From contig NZ_WTVN01000016.1 of NCBI RefSeq assembly GCF_012910905.1, forward strand, positions 33,817-97,816: 64,000 nucleotides of DNA, given 5' to 3'. The notes under the pieces were generated by a model, which saw nothing but the letters and a program-made list of their open reading frames with translations, was not told the DNA's origin and made no database searches. The position numbers were made by a program, and so were the translations under genes. Positions 27,602 through 35,945 of this stretch are shown one piece after another. How positions within the stretch are numbered: the first letter of the stretch is position 1; every line of letters starts with the position of its first letter. This DNA is from Aromatoleum toluvorans (GTDB lineage Bacteria > Pseudomonadota > Gammaproteobacteria > Burkholderiales > Rhodocyclaceae).

Positions 27602-28960
27602 ATGCATGATCCCGCACCGACGACGGACGCTCCCACGAAGCCGCCACCTGCACCGGTCGGGGTCCGGGAAGCCTTCCTTTTCTGGCTGAAGCTCGGTTTC
27701 ATCAGCTTCGGCGGCCCGGCGGGACAGATCGCGATCATGCATCAGGAACTGGTCGAACGCCGCCGATGGATTTCCGAGCGGCGCTTCCTGCATGCGCTGA
27801 ACTACTGCATGGTCCTGCCCGGACCCGAGGCACAGCAGCTCGCCACCTATATCGGCTGGCTGATGCACCGGACGCGTGGCGGCATCATCGCCGGTGCACT
27901 GTTCGTGCTCCCGTCGCTGTTCATCCTGATCGGGCTGTCATGGATGTACGTGGCGTTCGGCGAGACCCGGCTGGTTTCCGGGCTCTTCTACGGCATCAAG
28001 CCGGCCGTGACGGCCATCGTCGTGCAGGCGGCGCATCGCATCGGATCGCGCGCGCTGAAGAACAACGTGCTGTGGGCGATCGCGGCGGCATCCTTCGTCG
28101 CGATCGCCGGATTCGATCTGCCGTTTCCGGCGATTGTCGTCGGTGCGGCGCTGGTCGGCGTGGTCGGCGGGCGCCTGAGTCCGGGGCATTTCAGCGCGGG
28201 CGGCGCCCATGGCAAGGCCGACAAGTCCTTCGGTCCGGCGCTGATCGACGACGATACGCCCACCCCCGAGCACGCGCGCTTCGCGTGGTCGCGCGTCGCC
28301 CGCGTGATCGTCGCGGGCGGATTGCTGTGGCTGGTGCCGATGGGCCTGCTGACGGCGATCTGGGGATGGCAGCATGCGCTGACGCAGATGGGGTGGTTCT
28401 TCACCAAGGCAGCGCTGTTCACCTTCGGCGGTGCCTACGCGGTGTTGCCGTACGTCTTTCAGGGCGCATCCGGGCATTACGGCTGGGTCACGCCGACGCA
28501 GATGATCGACGGCCTGGCGCTGGGGGAGACGACGCCGGGGCCGCTCATCATGGTGGTCGCGTTCGTCGGCTTCGTCGGCGGCTACGTGAAGGCCGTGTTC
28601 GGGCCCGACAGCCTGTTTCTCGCCGGCGCCGTGGCGGCTACGGTGGTGACGTGGTTCACCTTCCTGCCGTCCTTCATCTTTATCCTGCTCGGCGGGCCGC
28701 TGGTGGAGACGACGCACAACGACCTGAAATTCACCGCGCCGCTCACCGCGATCACGGCGGCCGTGGTCGGCGTGGTGCTCAACCTGGCGCTGTTCTTCGG
28801 CTATCACGTGCTGTGGCCGAAAGGGTTTGGCGGCGGATTCGACCTGATCTCGGCCCTCATCGCGCTTGGTGCGGCGGTCGCGCTGTTCCGCTTCAAGGCG
28901 AACGTGATCCACGTGATCGCCGCGTGCGCGGCCGTCGGATTCGTCCTGCTGAACTTCTGA
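27602..28960 (+). CDS. chrA: Chromate transporter, ChrA family
   Basis: A 452-residue membrane protein with two homologous CHR halves. The first has FWLKLGFISFGGPAGQIAIMH and NYCMVLPGPEAQQLATYIGW; the second has FFTKAALFTFGGAYAVLPYV and LALGETTPGPLIMVVAFVGF. ChrA exports chromate by a proton- or sulfate-coupled mechanism. It stands alone with no chrB regulator. The ribosome site (GGAAGG) is rather far from the ATG, so a nearby alternative start cannot be ruled out. Confidence 0.93.
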   Translation: MHDPAPTTDAPTKPPPAPVGVREAFLFWLKLGFISFGGPAGQIAIMHQELVERRRWISERRFLHALNYCMVLPGPEAQQLATYIGWLMHRTRGGIIAGALFVLPSLFILIGLSWMYVAFGETRLVSGLFYGIKPAVTAIVVQAAHRIGSRALKNNVLWAIAAASFVAIAGFDLPFPAIVVGAALVGVVGGRLSPGHFSAGGAHGKADKSFGPALIDDDTPTPEHARFAWSRVARVIVAGGLLWLVPMGLLTAIWGWQHALTQMGWFFTKAALFTFGGAYAVLPYVFQGASGHYGWVTPTQMIDGLALGETTPGPLIMVVAFVGFVGGYVKAVFGPDSLFLAGAVAATVVTWFTFLPSFIFILLGGPLVETTHNDLKFTAPLTAITAAVVGVVLNLALFFGYHVLWPKGFGGGFDLISALIALGAAVALFRFKANVIHVIAACAAVGFVLLNF

Positions 28961-29035
28961 AACATTCCCGTCCGTATTTTCGCGGTATGCTGCATTGCAG
29001 CAAAGAAATTCCCGACGGCGGGAAGGGAGTCGAAC

Positions 29036-30085
29036 ATGCTTCGGAAACGATGGTGGACGACGAAGAACGGCGAACTGCCAGCGATCAACCTCGCGCTGCA
29101 GGGCGGTGGGGCACATGGCGCCTACACCTGGGGCGTGCTGGATCGTCTGCTCGAGGAAGGCTGGAAGCTGGAAGGCATCAGCGGAACCAGCGCCGGTGCG
29201 ATGAACGCCGTTGCGCTCGCGCAGGGCTGGACGCGGGGCGGAGGCGAGGGCGCGCGCGAGAGCCTGTCGAACTTCTGGGAGGCCATTGCGGGCAGTTCCC
29301 CGCTGGAACTGGACCTGCTGCACAGCCTGAATCCGGCAGGAAACGGCGCCTTGCCCAATCCCCTAGGCGTGATGCTGGGGATGACGCGGCTGCTGTCGCC
29401 CTACCAGTTCAATCCGCTGGAACTGAATCCGCTGCGCGATGTGGTCCGCACGCAGTTCGATTTCGAGTACCTGCGCAAGAAGTGTCGACTGAAGCTCTTC
29501 ATTGCCGCAACGCGCGCGCAGTCGGGGAAGGTGCGCCTTTTCCGTACGGCGGAGCTGACCGAGGACATGCTGCTCGCTTCGGCATGCCTGCCGACGATGC
29601 ATCATGCGGTAGAGATTGGCGGCGAGGCCTACTGGGACGGCGGCTTCAGCGCGAATCCGGCGGTCTACCCGCTGATGTACGAGTGCGACACGCCGGACAT
29701 TCTGCTCGTGCTGCTCAATCCCCTGCAGATCTCCACCGCGCCGCGAAGCGCCGCGGAGATTGCCGACCGCACGGTGGAGCTGGGCTTCTCCGCGACCTTC
29801 CTGCGCGAGATGCGGATGATCGCGCACGCCCGGGCCTACCTCGAAGCGGGCAGCAACTGGGTGTCGCACGGGCGGCTCGAACGCAAGCTGATGGCCTTGC
29901 GCTTCCACATGATCGAGGCGCAGGAACTTGCCGAAACCGGGAGCGGCAGCAAGCTCAATGCTGCCCGCGCCTTCCTGCACGAACTGCGCGACCTCGGCCG
30001 CGCCCGCGCCGCGCGCTGGATTCGCACGAAGCGGCCGCAGGTCGGGAAGCAGGGGACGGTCAACCTCGGCGAGGTGTTTGCCTGA
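29036..30085 (+). CDS. Patatin-like phospholipase family protein
   Basis: A 349-residue hydrolase with the patatin oxyanion segment LQGGGAHGAYTWGVLD, the nucleophile elbow GTSAG (Ser about residue 52) and the catalytic Asp in WDGGFSANPAV. No signal peptide is seen, so it is probably cytoplasmic and acts on phospholipid or, as some patatin-like enzymes do, on stored polyester. GGGAG lies six bases upstream of the ATG. The C-terminal 100 residues are helical with RARAARW basic patches. Substrate is not evident. Confidence 0.88.
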   Translation: MLRKRWWTTKNGELPAINLALQGGGAHGAYTWGVLDRLLEEGWKLEGISGTSAGAMNAVALAQGWTRGGGEGARESLSNFWEAIAGSSPLELDLLHSLNPAGNGALPNPLGVMLGMTRLLSPYQFNPLELNPLRDVVRTQFDFEYLRKKCRLKLFIAATRAQSGKVRLFRTAELTEDMLLASACLPTMHHAVEIGGEAYWDGGFSANPAVYPLMYECDTPDILLVLLNPLQISTAPRSAAEIADRTVELGFSATFLREMRMIAHARAYLEAGSNWVSHGRLERKLMALRFHMIEAQELAETGSGSKLNAARAFLHELRDLGRARAARWIRTKRPQVGKQGTVNLGEVFA

Positions 30086-30129
30086 GGGGCGTGTGGCCTG
30101 CGCGGCGCGGGCCGCGCTTCCTGGGCGCT

Positions 30130-30657
30130 TTAATGCATTGCCTGGAGACGCTGACCCGGAGCAGGTCCTTCGAGGCGGCGCCTGTCCTCCGGGAGGGTGG
30201 GGCCTTCGAACAGCGCGAGGGAGAAATTTCCGAAGCGCTTGTTCAGGGTGACTTCCTCACCCACCCAGGGCGGCAGGATCAGCGACTGCGCTTCGTGCCC
30301 CAACTCGACTTCGGCGATGATGAGCCCCGCGTTACGGCCGGCGAAGACGTCCACTTCGAAGAGATGGTCGGCGTAGGCGACGTTGTAGCGCGTCTTTTCG
30401 ACGATCCGATCGCCGCAATAGTCGAACAGGATGCGCCACGCGTCGGCGATGGGGATGGGGTATTCGAACTCGTCGCGCCCGAGCCCCTGGCGCGGCCCCT
30501 TGAGCGTGAGAAAGGCGCGATCGGCGCGGATCCGCACCCGGGTGGTCATCGCCCCGGATTCCTTTGCGACGTAGCCCTGCACGATGCGCTCGCCGGTACG
30601 GCCGTCCAGGAATCGCGAATCACAAACCAGAAACCTGCGCTCGATTTCGCGACCCAT
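30130..30657 (-). CDS. CYTH-domain protein (triphosphate tunnel fold)
   Basis: A 175-residue single-domain protein beginning MGREIERRFLV, the ExExR/K signature of CYTH enzymes, followed by charged tunnel strands RVRIRADRAFLTLKG, EFEYPI, KTRYNV, FEVDVF and AEVEL. The family cleaves triphosphates, short polyphosphate or ATP in a metal-dependent tunnel. It lies near a polyphosphate kinase 2 gene but in a separate unit. GGAG nine bases upstream supports the start. It converges with the patatin gene. Confidence 0.88.
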   Translation of the reverse strand: MGREIERRFLVCDSRFLDGRTGERIVQGYVAKESGAMTTRVRIRADRAFLTLKGPRQGLGRDEFEYPIPIADAWRILFDYCGDRIVEKTRYNVAYADHLFEVDVFAGRNAGLIIAEVELGHEAQSLILPPWVGEEVTLNKRFGNFSLALFEGPTLPEDRRRLEGPAPGQRLQAMH

Positions 30658-30777
30658 AGGGGAACTCCGCTTGCAGCAAAATCGAACTTTAGCACAGAAA
30701 ATGCGGTTGTTTGTTGCGATGCAGCATGCTGAATTGGGGATCTATGCCCACGAAAAGGGCTGATCGAGCGAGGACAC

Positions 30778-31005
30778 TCACAGCCCGTCATGCTGCCGCA
30801 GGGCAGCGAGGTTGGTGCGCCATGCGGCCAGGTCCTCATCCGCCTTGCACAACAGATGGGCCATCTTTTCCGTTGTCGCCAGGCTTCTCAAGCGGAAATT
30901 TTTGGAGCAATAGACCCCGAATCGTTGCAGTAGCCGGGCAGATTCCTCCGCGGGCAGCGATCGTGCTTTTTCGAGGTAGTCCGGAGAAGCATTGTCCGTA
31001 GTCAT
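30778..31005 (-). CDS. Small helical protein of unknown function
   Basis: A 75-residue protein (MTTDNASPDYLEKARSLPAE...) predicted to be mostly helical with two cysteines (YCSKN and LLCKAD). AAGGAGG six to seven bases before the ATG is an exceptionally strong ribosome site and makes this a real gene. A perfect 8-bp inverted repeat lies about 107 bases upstream. I do not recognise the family. Confidence 0.7.
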   Translation of the reverse strand: MTTDNASPDYLEKARSLPAEESARLLQRFGVYCSKNFRLRSLATTEKMAHLLCKADEDLAAWRTNLAALRQHDGL

Positions 31006-31111
31006 TTGGACCTCCTTGCACATGAAAAACCATGACAGCTTCGACACTGAGTCTAGGCGTGCGGCGGCTCCGCAGGATGAATTTATAGTTACGGCAATGC
31101 TACAAGTGCAG

Positions 31112-31135
31112 GTTGTTTGATGGCTTGCAAACAAC
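31112..31135. repeat. Perfect inverted repeat upstream of the 75-aa gene
   Basis: GTTGTTTG-atggcttg-CAAACAAC has 8-bp perfect arms around an 8-base spacer in an AT-rich intergenic region between the 75-aa gene (leftward) and the DksA-like gene (rightward). The geometry suits a dimeric regulator. No regulator is indicated. Confidence 0.45.
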
Positions 31136-31293
31136 ATGAGAGGGCAGGTCGCGCAGATGGCGGTAAAACGGCGGATATCCGTCGCCGCCTCGCGGCCGAC
31201 AATCCGGCGGTGCCTTTATCTTGCTGAAACATAAGGTGAATACGCTCGCCCGGCTTTCGATCATTTTCCCTTTCGCATCACACAGTCAGAGCC

Positions 31294-31728
31294 ATGATTG
31301 CCAGCCCGATCCCTGATGAGCAGATGCCGACCGAGGCGGAGATACTCGGCGCGCCGGATGAAAATTACATGGACCCCAGGCAGCTCGCGTTCTTTCGAGC
31401 ACGCCTGCTGCACGAGCGTGAAACCCTGCTGGACGCGGCGAGAGAAACGGCAATCAATCTGCAGCAGCAGATCGATGCCCCCGCCGATCCGATGGATCGC
31501 GCGACGCTGGAGGAAGACCACATGCTCGAGCTGCGCGTGCGTGACCGCGAGCGCAAGCACTTGCACCGGATCAACAAGGCGCTGGCGCGAATCGAGAATG
31601 GCAGTTACGGCTGGTGCGAGGAAACGGACGAGCCGATCGGCGTTCGCCGCCTGATCGTGCGCCCGACGGCAACGCTCACTCTGGAAGCGCAGGAACGGCG
31701 CGAATTGCGCCGGCGTTTCGACAGCTGA
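31294..31728 (+). CDS. DksA-family RNA polymerase-binding protein lacking the zinc finger
   Basis: A 144-residue DksA relative. The coiled coil (about 33-105) keeps the tip motif DPMDRA (66-71) that acts in the polymerase secondary channel. The C-terminal zinc finger is degenerate: the normal C-X2-C-X17-C-X2-C reads C108-X2-T111-X17-T129-X2-A132, so at most one ligand remains. This resembles zinc-independent DksA2 of Pseudomonas but has lost one cysteine more. It may serve stringent control when zinc is limiting. The ribosome site is weak. Confidence 0.88.
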   Translation: MIASPIPDEQMPTEAEILGAPDENYMDPRQLAFFRARLLHERETLLDAARETAINLQQQIDAPADPMDRATLEEDHMLELRVRDRERKHLHRINKALARIENGSYGWCEETDEPIGVRRLIVRPTATLTLEAQERRELRRRFDS

Positions 31729-31772
31729 GGCTTGCCGGGGCAGGGCAGCCCCGGCGAAACGCGCATGAGGTG

Positions 31773-32459
31773 TCAGTGCTTCTTGCGCTTGCCCTTGGCT
31801 GCGACGGGGAGCCCGTCGAGGACCACCAGCACGTCGGCGATGCTGCGCTCGCCCAGCACCTTGAGGCCTGCGCGCAGCACTTCCGATTTGCTCGCAAGCC
31901 GGCCGGCCTTGCCCAGCGCGATCCGCAGGGACTTGATGCCCGCGTGTTCGTTTGCCGGCATCGAGAAGGAATCCCGTACCACCTTTTCGCTCTTCGGCTT
32001 CTTCGCGTGTTCCATGTCCTCGGGCTCGCGCTTCACATGTGCCTTCTTCGCGGGTTCGGCTTTCGCCTCGGCGGCAGCGGTCACGGCCTTTTGTGGCGAT
32101 TTCCGGCTGGGAGCCGCTTTCGCTTCCACGCTTGCCGGTGCGGCGACCGCGGGCTTGGGCGTGGCGGCCTTGGCGGAAGTTTTCGCGCTCGGCTTTTCGG
32201 CGGTCTTGGTGCTTGCCTTGGCGGCGGGCTTGGCGGGTGCCTTGGCCCTGGCTTTCGCGGGCGTATCGACCTTGGCGATCGTCGCGACGCCGGCGTCGAC
32301 TGCAGCGGCTGCCGGAGGCGTGGCGGTCGCCGGCTTTTCCTCCGCTACGGGTGCGGCGGCGGCTGCCGGGGTGGCATCCGGAATGCGGTCCGCGAGGGCG
32401 GCGTCTTCGTGCTTCAGTGCCTCGCGCAAGGCGGACCGGGTCTTGGTGTTCGTGCTCAT
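31773..32459 (-). CDS. Lys/Ala-rich protein with C-terminal ribbon-helix-helix domain, ParA partner
   Basis: A 228-residue protein. Residues about 30-150 are a low-complexity basic linker with PAKAR/AAKAS-type repeats like histone H1 or AlgP. The C-terminal part (about 165-205) has a ribbon-helix-helix pattern, RDSFSMPANEHAGIKSLRIA then SKSEVLRAGLKVL. It begins two bases after the ParA gene, with its AGGAG inside the end of that gene, so the two are coupled. A DNA-binding partner behind a ParA ATPase is the layout of partition and intracellular positioning systems. What is positioned is not known. Confidence 0.75.
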   Translation of the reverse strand: MSTNTKTRSALREALKHEDAALADRIPDATPAAAAAPVAEEKPATATPPAAAAVDAGVATIAKVDTPAKARAKAPAKPAAKASTKTAEKPSAKTSAKAATPKPAVAAPASVEAKAAPSRKSPQKAVTAAAEAKAEPAKKAHVKREPEDMEHAKKPKSEKVVRDSFSMPANEHAGIKSLRIALGKAGRLASKSEVLRAGLKVLGERSIADVLVVLDGLPVAAKGKRKKH

Positions 32460-32461
32460 GC

Positions 32462-33121
32462 TTACTCTCCTAGTTGTTCGAGAACGACTGAAACGAGTCG
32501 GTCGACTTCTTCCTGGGCCGGTGCGGCGGTTCGTCCCAACTCGTACACGGACGCTCCCATGACGGCGCTTTGTGCGTAGGCGCTGCGCTGGGAGAGTGCA
32601 GCGTCGAGCACCGGCAACGAGAAGTCGCGCATGACTTCAAGGACGTCCGCGGCGAGGGCGGTGCGCATGACGCGATTCGGCAACAGGGCGGCTCGCTGAA
32701 GCCGGCCCGACCTGATCCGTTTGAGGATCACCTTCTCGATCGCGCGGGTTGACCAGAGGTCGGTCGGGCTCGGGACGACCGGAACGATCGCGAAGTCGCA
32801 CAGTTCGAGCGCACTGACCATGTGCGGATGTTCGATCGATGGCGGGCAGTCGAACAATATGAAATCCACCTCGCGCGTCGCGGTCCAGAGGGTCTGCCGG
32901 ATCTCTTCGGTGTCGCCCAGGGGGCGCAGCATGCGTGCCGGAAAGGGGGCATCGGCCGGGGCCGACTCTGCCCAGCGCGTTGCGCTCTCCTGCGGGTCGA
33001 GATCTGCCACGGCGACCCGGTAGCCACGCAGCACCAGGGCGGCGGCCAGTTGCATCGTCACGGTCGTCTTGCCGGAGCCCCCCTTTTGTGAGAGCAGTGC
33101 AATGGCCTTGCTTCCGTTCAT
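32462..33121 (-). CDS. ParA/MinD-family ATPase
   Basis: A 219-residue deviant-Walker ATPase: KGGSGKTTVTMQLA (signature lysine plus P-loop), DLDPQESATRW, and FDCPPSIEHPHMV. It lacks the N-terminal helix-turn-helix of plasmid ParA, resembling short orphan ParAs that position chemoreceptors, carboxysomes or other cargo. A repeat-rich region starts four bases upstream of its ATG, and a polyphosphate kinase 2 gene diverges from the same region. Chromosomal ParA is unlikely, since no ParB follows. Confidence 0.9.
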   Translation of the reverse strand: MNGSKAIALLSQKGGSGKTTVTMQLAAALVLRGYRVAVADLDPQESATRWAESAPADAPFPARMLRPLGDTEEIRQTLWTATREVDFILFDCPPSIEHPHMVSALELCDFAIVPVVPSPTDLWSTRAIEKVILKRIRSGRLQRAALLPNRVMRTALAADVLEVMRDFSLPVLDAALSQRSAYAQSAVMGASVYELGRTAAPAQEEVDRLVSVVLEQLGE

Positions 33122-33124
33122 GGT

Positions 33125-33165
33125 GTGCGCATGTTATTACGGTAATAATTTATTATCGTGCGCAT
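33125..33165. promoter_or_regulatory. Operator- or centromere-like site upstream of the ParA gene
   Basis: A perfect palindrome TTATTAC-G-GTAATAA (33134-33148) is followed by a further half-like TTATTATC and is bracketed by two direct copies of GTGCGCAT at 33125-33132 and 33158-33165, 33 bases apart (about three helical turns). This suits binding by a ribbon-helix-helix dimer such as the downstream partner protein. Confidence 0.55.
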
Positions 33166-33342
33166 TTCAATAGCATGCAAGTAGCCATTTTGCCCTCGGT
33201 GCGGGACCTGCTGCGGCTGTACACTCGACCTCTCGCCACTCGGGTGGAACTGCTTTCCGGGACCCGGATCTCAGCGGGCGGGTGTCGATGCAGTCATGGC
33301 GATTGTGCCGCGTCCGCACACCAGATAACCGCAGGAGTGCTC

Positions 33343-34275
33343 ATGGAGAAACCGAAGGCCCCGGATCAAAGGGATTACGACACCCGGATGTATGCCGACC
33401 TTCTCGACAGTTTCGATGAGGAACTGGAGATGGAGATCGACGATCACCGGATGGACGAGCTGCTGGGCGACATGCCGATGCGTCCGGAGTTGGAGAGCCT
33501 CACGAAGGAGCGGCGCTTCTATTTCAAGGAGCTGTTCCGGCTGCAGGGTGAGCTCGTCAAGCTGCAGGACTGGGTGGTGCACAATCAGCTGAAGGTCGTC
33601 GTGCTGTTCGAGGGGCGCGACGCTGCCGGCAAGGGCGGCGTGATCAAGCGCATCACGCAGCGCCTCAATCCGCGCGTATGTCGTGTTGCCGCGCTGCCGG
33701 CGCCGAATGACCGGGAGCGCAGCCAGTGGTACTTCCAGCGTTACGTCAGCCATCTGCCCGCGGGCGGGGAGATCGTGCTCTTCGACCGCAGCTGGTACAA
33801 CCGTGCGGGCGTCGAGAGGGTGATGGGCTTCTGTACGGCCGATGAGTACGAGGAGTTCTTCCGTACGGTGCCCGAGTTCGAAAAGATGCTCGTCCGCTCC
33901 GGCATCGTACTCATCAAGTACTGGTTTTCGATCACCGACGAGGAGCAGTACGCGCGCTTCCAGATGCGCATCCGCGACCCGCTCAAGCAGTGGAAGCTCT
34001 CGCCGATGGACATGGAGTCGCGCCGGCGCTGGGAAGACTACACGAAGGCCAAGGAGGAGATGCTGGAGCGCAGCCACATCCCCGAGGCGCCGTGGTGGAT
34101 CGTCGAGGCCGTGGACAAGAAGAAGGCGAGGCTCAACTGCATTCACCACCTGTTGAGCCAGATTCCTTACCACGAAGTGCAGCGCGAGCCGGTTGCGATG
34201 CCGCAGCGGGTGCATCACCCGGACTATATCCGGGAGCCGATCCCGGAAGCGATGTACGTGCCGTCGGTTTACTGA
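33343..34275 (+). CDS. ppk2: Polyphosphate kinase 2
   Basis: A 310-residue PPK2 enzyme that transfers phosphate between polyphosphate and nucleotides. Visible motifs are the Walker A GRDAAGKGGVIKRI, the lid-module region PNDRERSQWYFQRY, and Walker B LFDRSWYNRAGVERVMGF. The size and single domain fit class I PPK2, which usually phosphorylates nucleoside diphosphates. AGGAG precedes the ATG at 33343 by about five bases. It is divergent from the ParA pair, with 221 bases between them. Confidence 0.95.
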   Translation: MEKPKAPDQRDYDTRMYADLLDSFDEELEMEIDDHRMDELLGDMPMRPELESLTKERRFYFKELFRLQGELVKLQDWVVHNQLKVVVLFEGRDAAGKGGVIKRITQRLNPRVCRVAALPAPNDRERSQWYFQRYVSHLPAGGEIVLFDRSWYNRAGVERVMGFCTADEYEEFFRTVPEFEKMLVRSGIVLIKYWFSITDEEQYARFQMRIRDPLKQWKLSPMDMESRRRWEDYTKAKEEMLERSHIPEAPWWIVEAVDKKKARLNCIHHLLSQIPYHEVQREPVAMPQRVHHPDYIREPIPEAMYVPSVY

Positions 34276-34332
34276 GCGTTCGGCGGGGCGGCCCGTCCGC
34301 CGGGATTAATCGTGTTGAGACGGACGCCAACG

Positions 34333-34338
34333 TATAAT
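34333..34338 (+). promoter_or_regulatory. Consensus -10 only nine bases before the GT39 gene
   Basis: A perfect TATAAT ends nine bases before the ATG at 34348, and no Shine-Dalgarno sequence lies between them. If used, transcription would start within a few bases of the ATG and the message would be nearly leaderless. No good -35 hexamer is visible. Confidence 0.45.
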
Positions 34339-34347
34339 CGGCGCCCT

Positions 34348-35823
34348 ATGGACCATTCGACCCTCGCCAACCCGTCGCACCGCCGCTCGTCGCTGTTCCT
34401 GTTCGCCATCATCGCCCTGGCGTTTGCGCTGTACCGGGTTGCCGTGATTGCGCGCCTCGGTCTCGATCCTTATGTCGATGAGGCCTATTACTGGGGCTGG
34501 GCGCAGGCGCTCGACTGGGGGTATTACTCGAAGCCGCCGGTGATCGCCGCGCTGATTGCCTGGTCCGGCGCGGTGTTCGGCGACAATCTCCTCGCGATCA
34601 AGGCGCCTTCGTTGATCCTCTACACCGGCACCGCCTTCCTGGTGCGCGAAATCGGGCGCGAACTCTTCGACGACCGCGTTGGTTTCTGGTGCGGGGTGGC
34701 CTTCCTGACCTTGCCGCTGACCGCGACCCTGTCGCTGTTCGCGAGCACCGATGCGCCGCTGCTGTTCTTCTGGGCGGCCGGCATGCTGCTGATGTGGCGT
34801 GCGCTGAACGACGGTGCGTTGCCGTACTGGGTCGGCATCGGCCTGGTCGCCGGCCTCGGGCTGATGTCGAAATACGTCATGCTCGCGTTCGGCGGTTCGG
34901 CCTTCCTGGCGCTCTTCATACGCCGCGGCGGGCCGAAGGGGAACAAGGTGCTCGGCCCCGCGATCGCCATCTTCCTCGCGCTGGCGATCTTCGCGCCGAA
35001 CCTCGTGTGGAACTGGGAGCACGGTTTCCCGACCTTCCGCCACACCGCGGAAATCACGCGGCTGGGCACTCGCACCTGGAGTCCCGACGAGTTCATCGAA
35101 TTCGTCGGCGCCCAGTGGCTGCTGCTCGGTCCCTTGCTGGCAGTGTGCCTGGGGTGGGCCTTGGTCCGGTGGCGCGATGACTGGGCGGATCTGCGCTTTC
35201 GTTTCCTGTTCGTGTTCGTCGTCCCGCTTCTGGTCGTCGTCGGCCTGCAGGCGCTGACCGGCCGGGCCAACGGCAACTGGGCGGCTCCCGCGCTGGTGGG
35301 TGCGACCGTCCTGACGGTTGCATTCCTCGCCCGGCGAGGGAGTCGGCGGCTCGCCGTCGCGGCCATCGCGCTAAATATCGTCGCGAGTTCGGTGCTGTAT
35401 CACTGGCCGGATGTGGTCCGTCTTGCGGGCAAGGAGCTCAACGGCCGCATCGATCCCTACAAGCGCGCGCGCGGCTGGCATGAGTTCGCCGAGGCGGTGC
35501 GCCCCCGGCTCGAAGCGCATCCCGATGCCGTTCTCGTCGCGGACGAGCGCGAGTTGCTCGCGCAGCTCGTGTACAGCCTGCGGCCGAGCCGCTACGCGCG
35601 TTGGCAGCCGGATCCGCACGTGATGGACCACTATGGTCTGACCGTGCCCCTGACGACGGCGTCGGGTGATCCGGTGCTGTTCGTCTCCGAGCGGGCGGAC
35701 GTCAAGGCCGTGATCGCACGTTTCGAGGCCGCGGACAAGCTCGGTGACGTCGACATCGCGGTGTACCCGAATTTTCACCGCCGGGCCTCGGTGTGGCTGT
35801 TGCGCGGATTCAAGGGCTACTGA
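34348..35823 (+). CDS. GT39-family membrane glycosyltransferase (ArnT/PMT-like)
   Basis: A 491-residue protein with about eleven membrane helices and the GT39 signature near the N-terminus, DPYVDEAYYWGWAQALDWGYY with acidic catalytic residues followed by SKPPVIAAL. Such enzymes transfer a sugar from a polyprenyl phosphate carrier to lipid A or protein on the periplasmic side. A soluble C-terminal domain of about 130 residues follows. No lipid A modification operon surrounds it, so the acceptor is unknown. Confidence 0.88.
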   Translation: MDHSTLANPSHRRSSLFLFAIIALAFALYRVAVIARLGLDPYVDEAYYWGWAQALDWGYYSKPPVIAALIAWSGAVFGDNLLAIKAPSLILYTGTAFLVREIGRELFDDRVGFWCGVAFLTLPLTATLSLFASTDAPLLFFWAAGMLLMWRALNDGALPYWVGIGLVAGLGLMSKYVMLAFGGSAFLALFIRRGGPKGNKVLGPAIAIFLALAIFAPNLVWNWEHGFPTFRHTAEITRLGTRTWSPDEFIEFVGAQWLLLGPLLAVCLGWALVRWRDDWADLRFRFLFVFVVPLLVVVGLQALTGRANGNWAAPALVGATVLTVAFLARRGSRRLAVAAIALNIVASSVLYHWPDVVRLAGKELNGRIDPYKRARGWHEFAEAVRPRLEAHPDAVLVADERELLAQLVYSLRPSRYARWQPDPHVMDHYGLTVPLTTASGDPVLFVSERADVKAVIARFEAADKLGDVDIAVYPNFHRRASVWLLRGFKGY

Positions 35824-35945
35824 GCGTCGCTTGACGGCGGAGGGCATGCAGCTGCCGGCGGCAGAACTCCGCGGGTGAGGGGCGGGCGGTGCATTCCCGC
35901 TGGATGGCGTGAATATCCTTTAGACGCTGCCGGCCTTCAGCGCCG

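Noticed and set aside
30100..30117. GCGCGGC / GCCGCGC hairpin between the patatin and CYTH genes
   Set aside because: A 7-bp stem exists, but it has no T-run and its composition is expected by chance at this GC.
27766..30732. A 988-codon open frame on the plus strand
   Set aside because: It overlaps chrA, the patatin gene and the CYTH gene in another frame, shows Arg/Gly-rich shadow composition and no family motif; it is a product of high GC.
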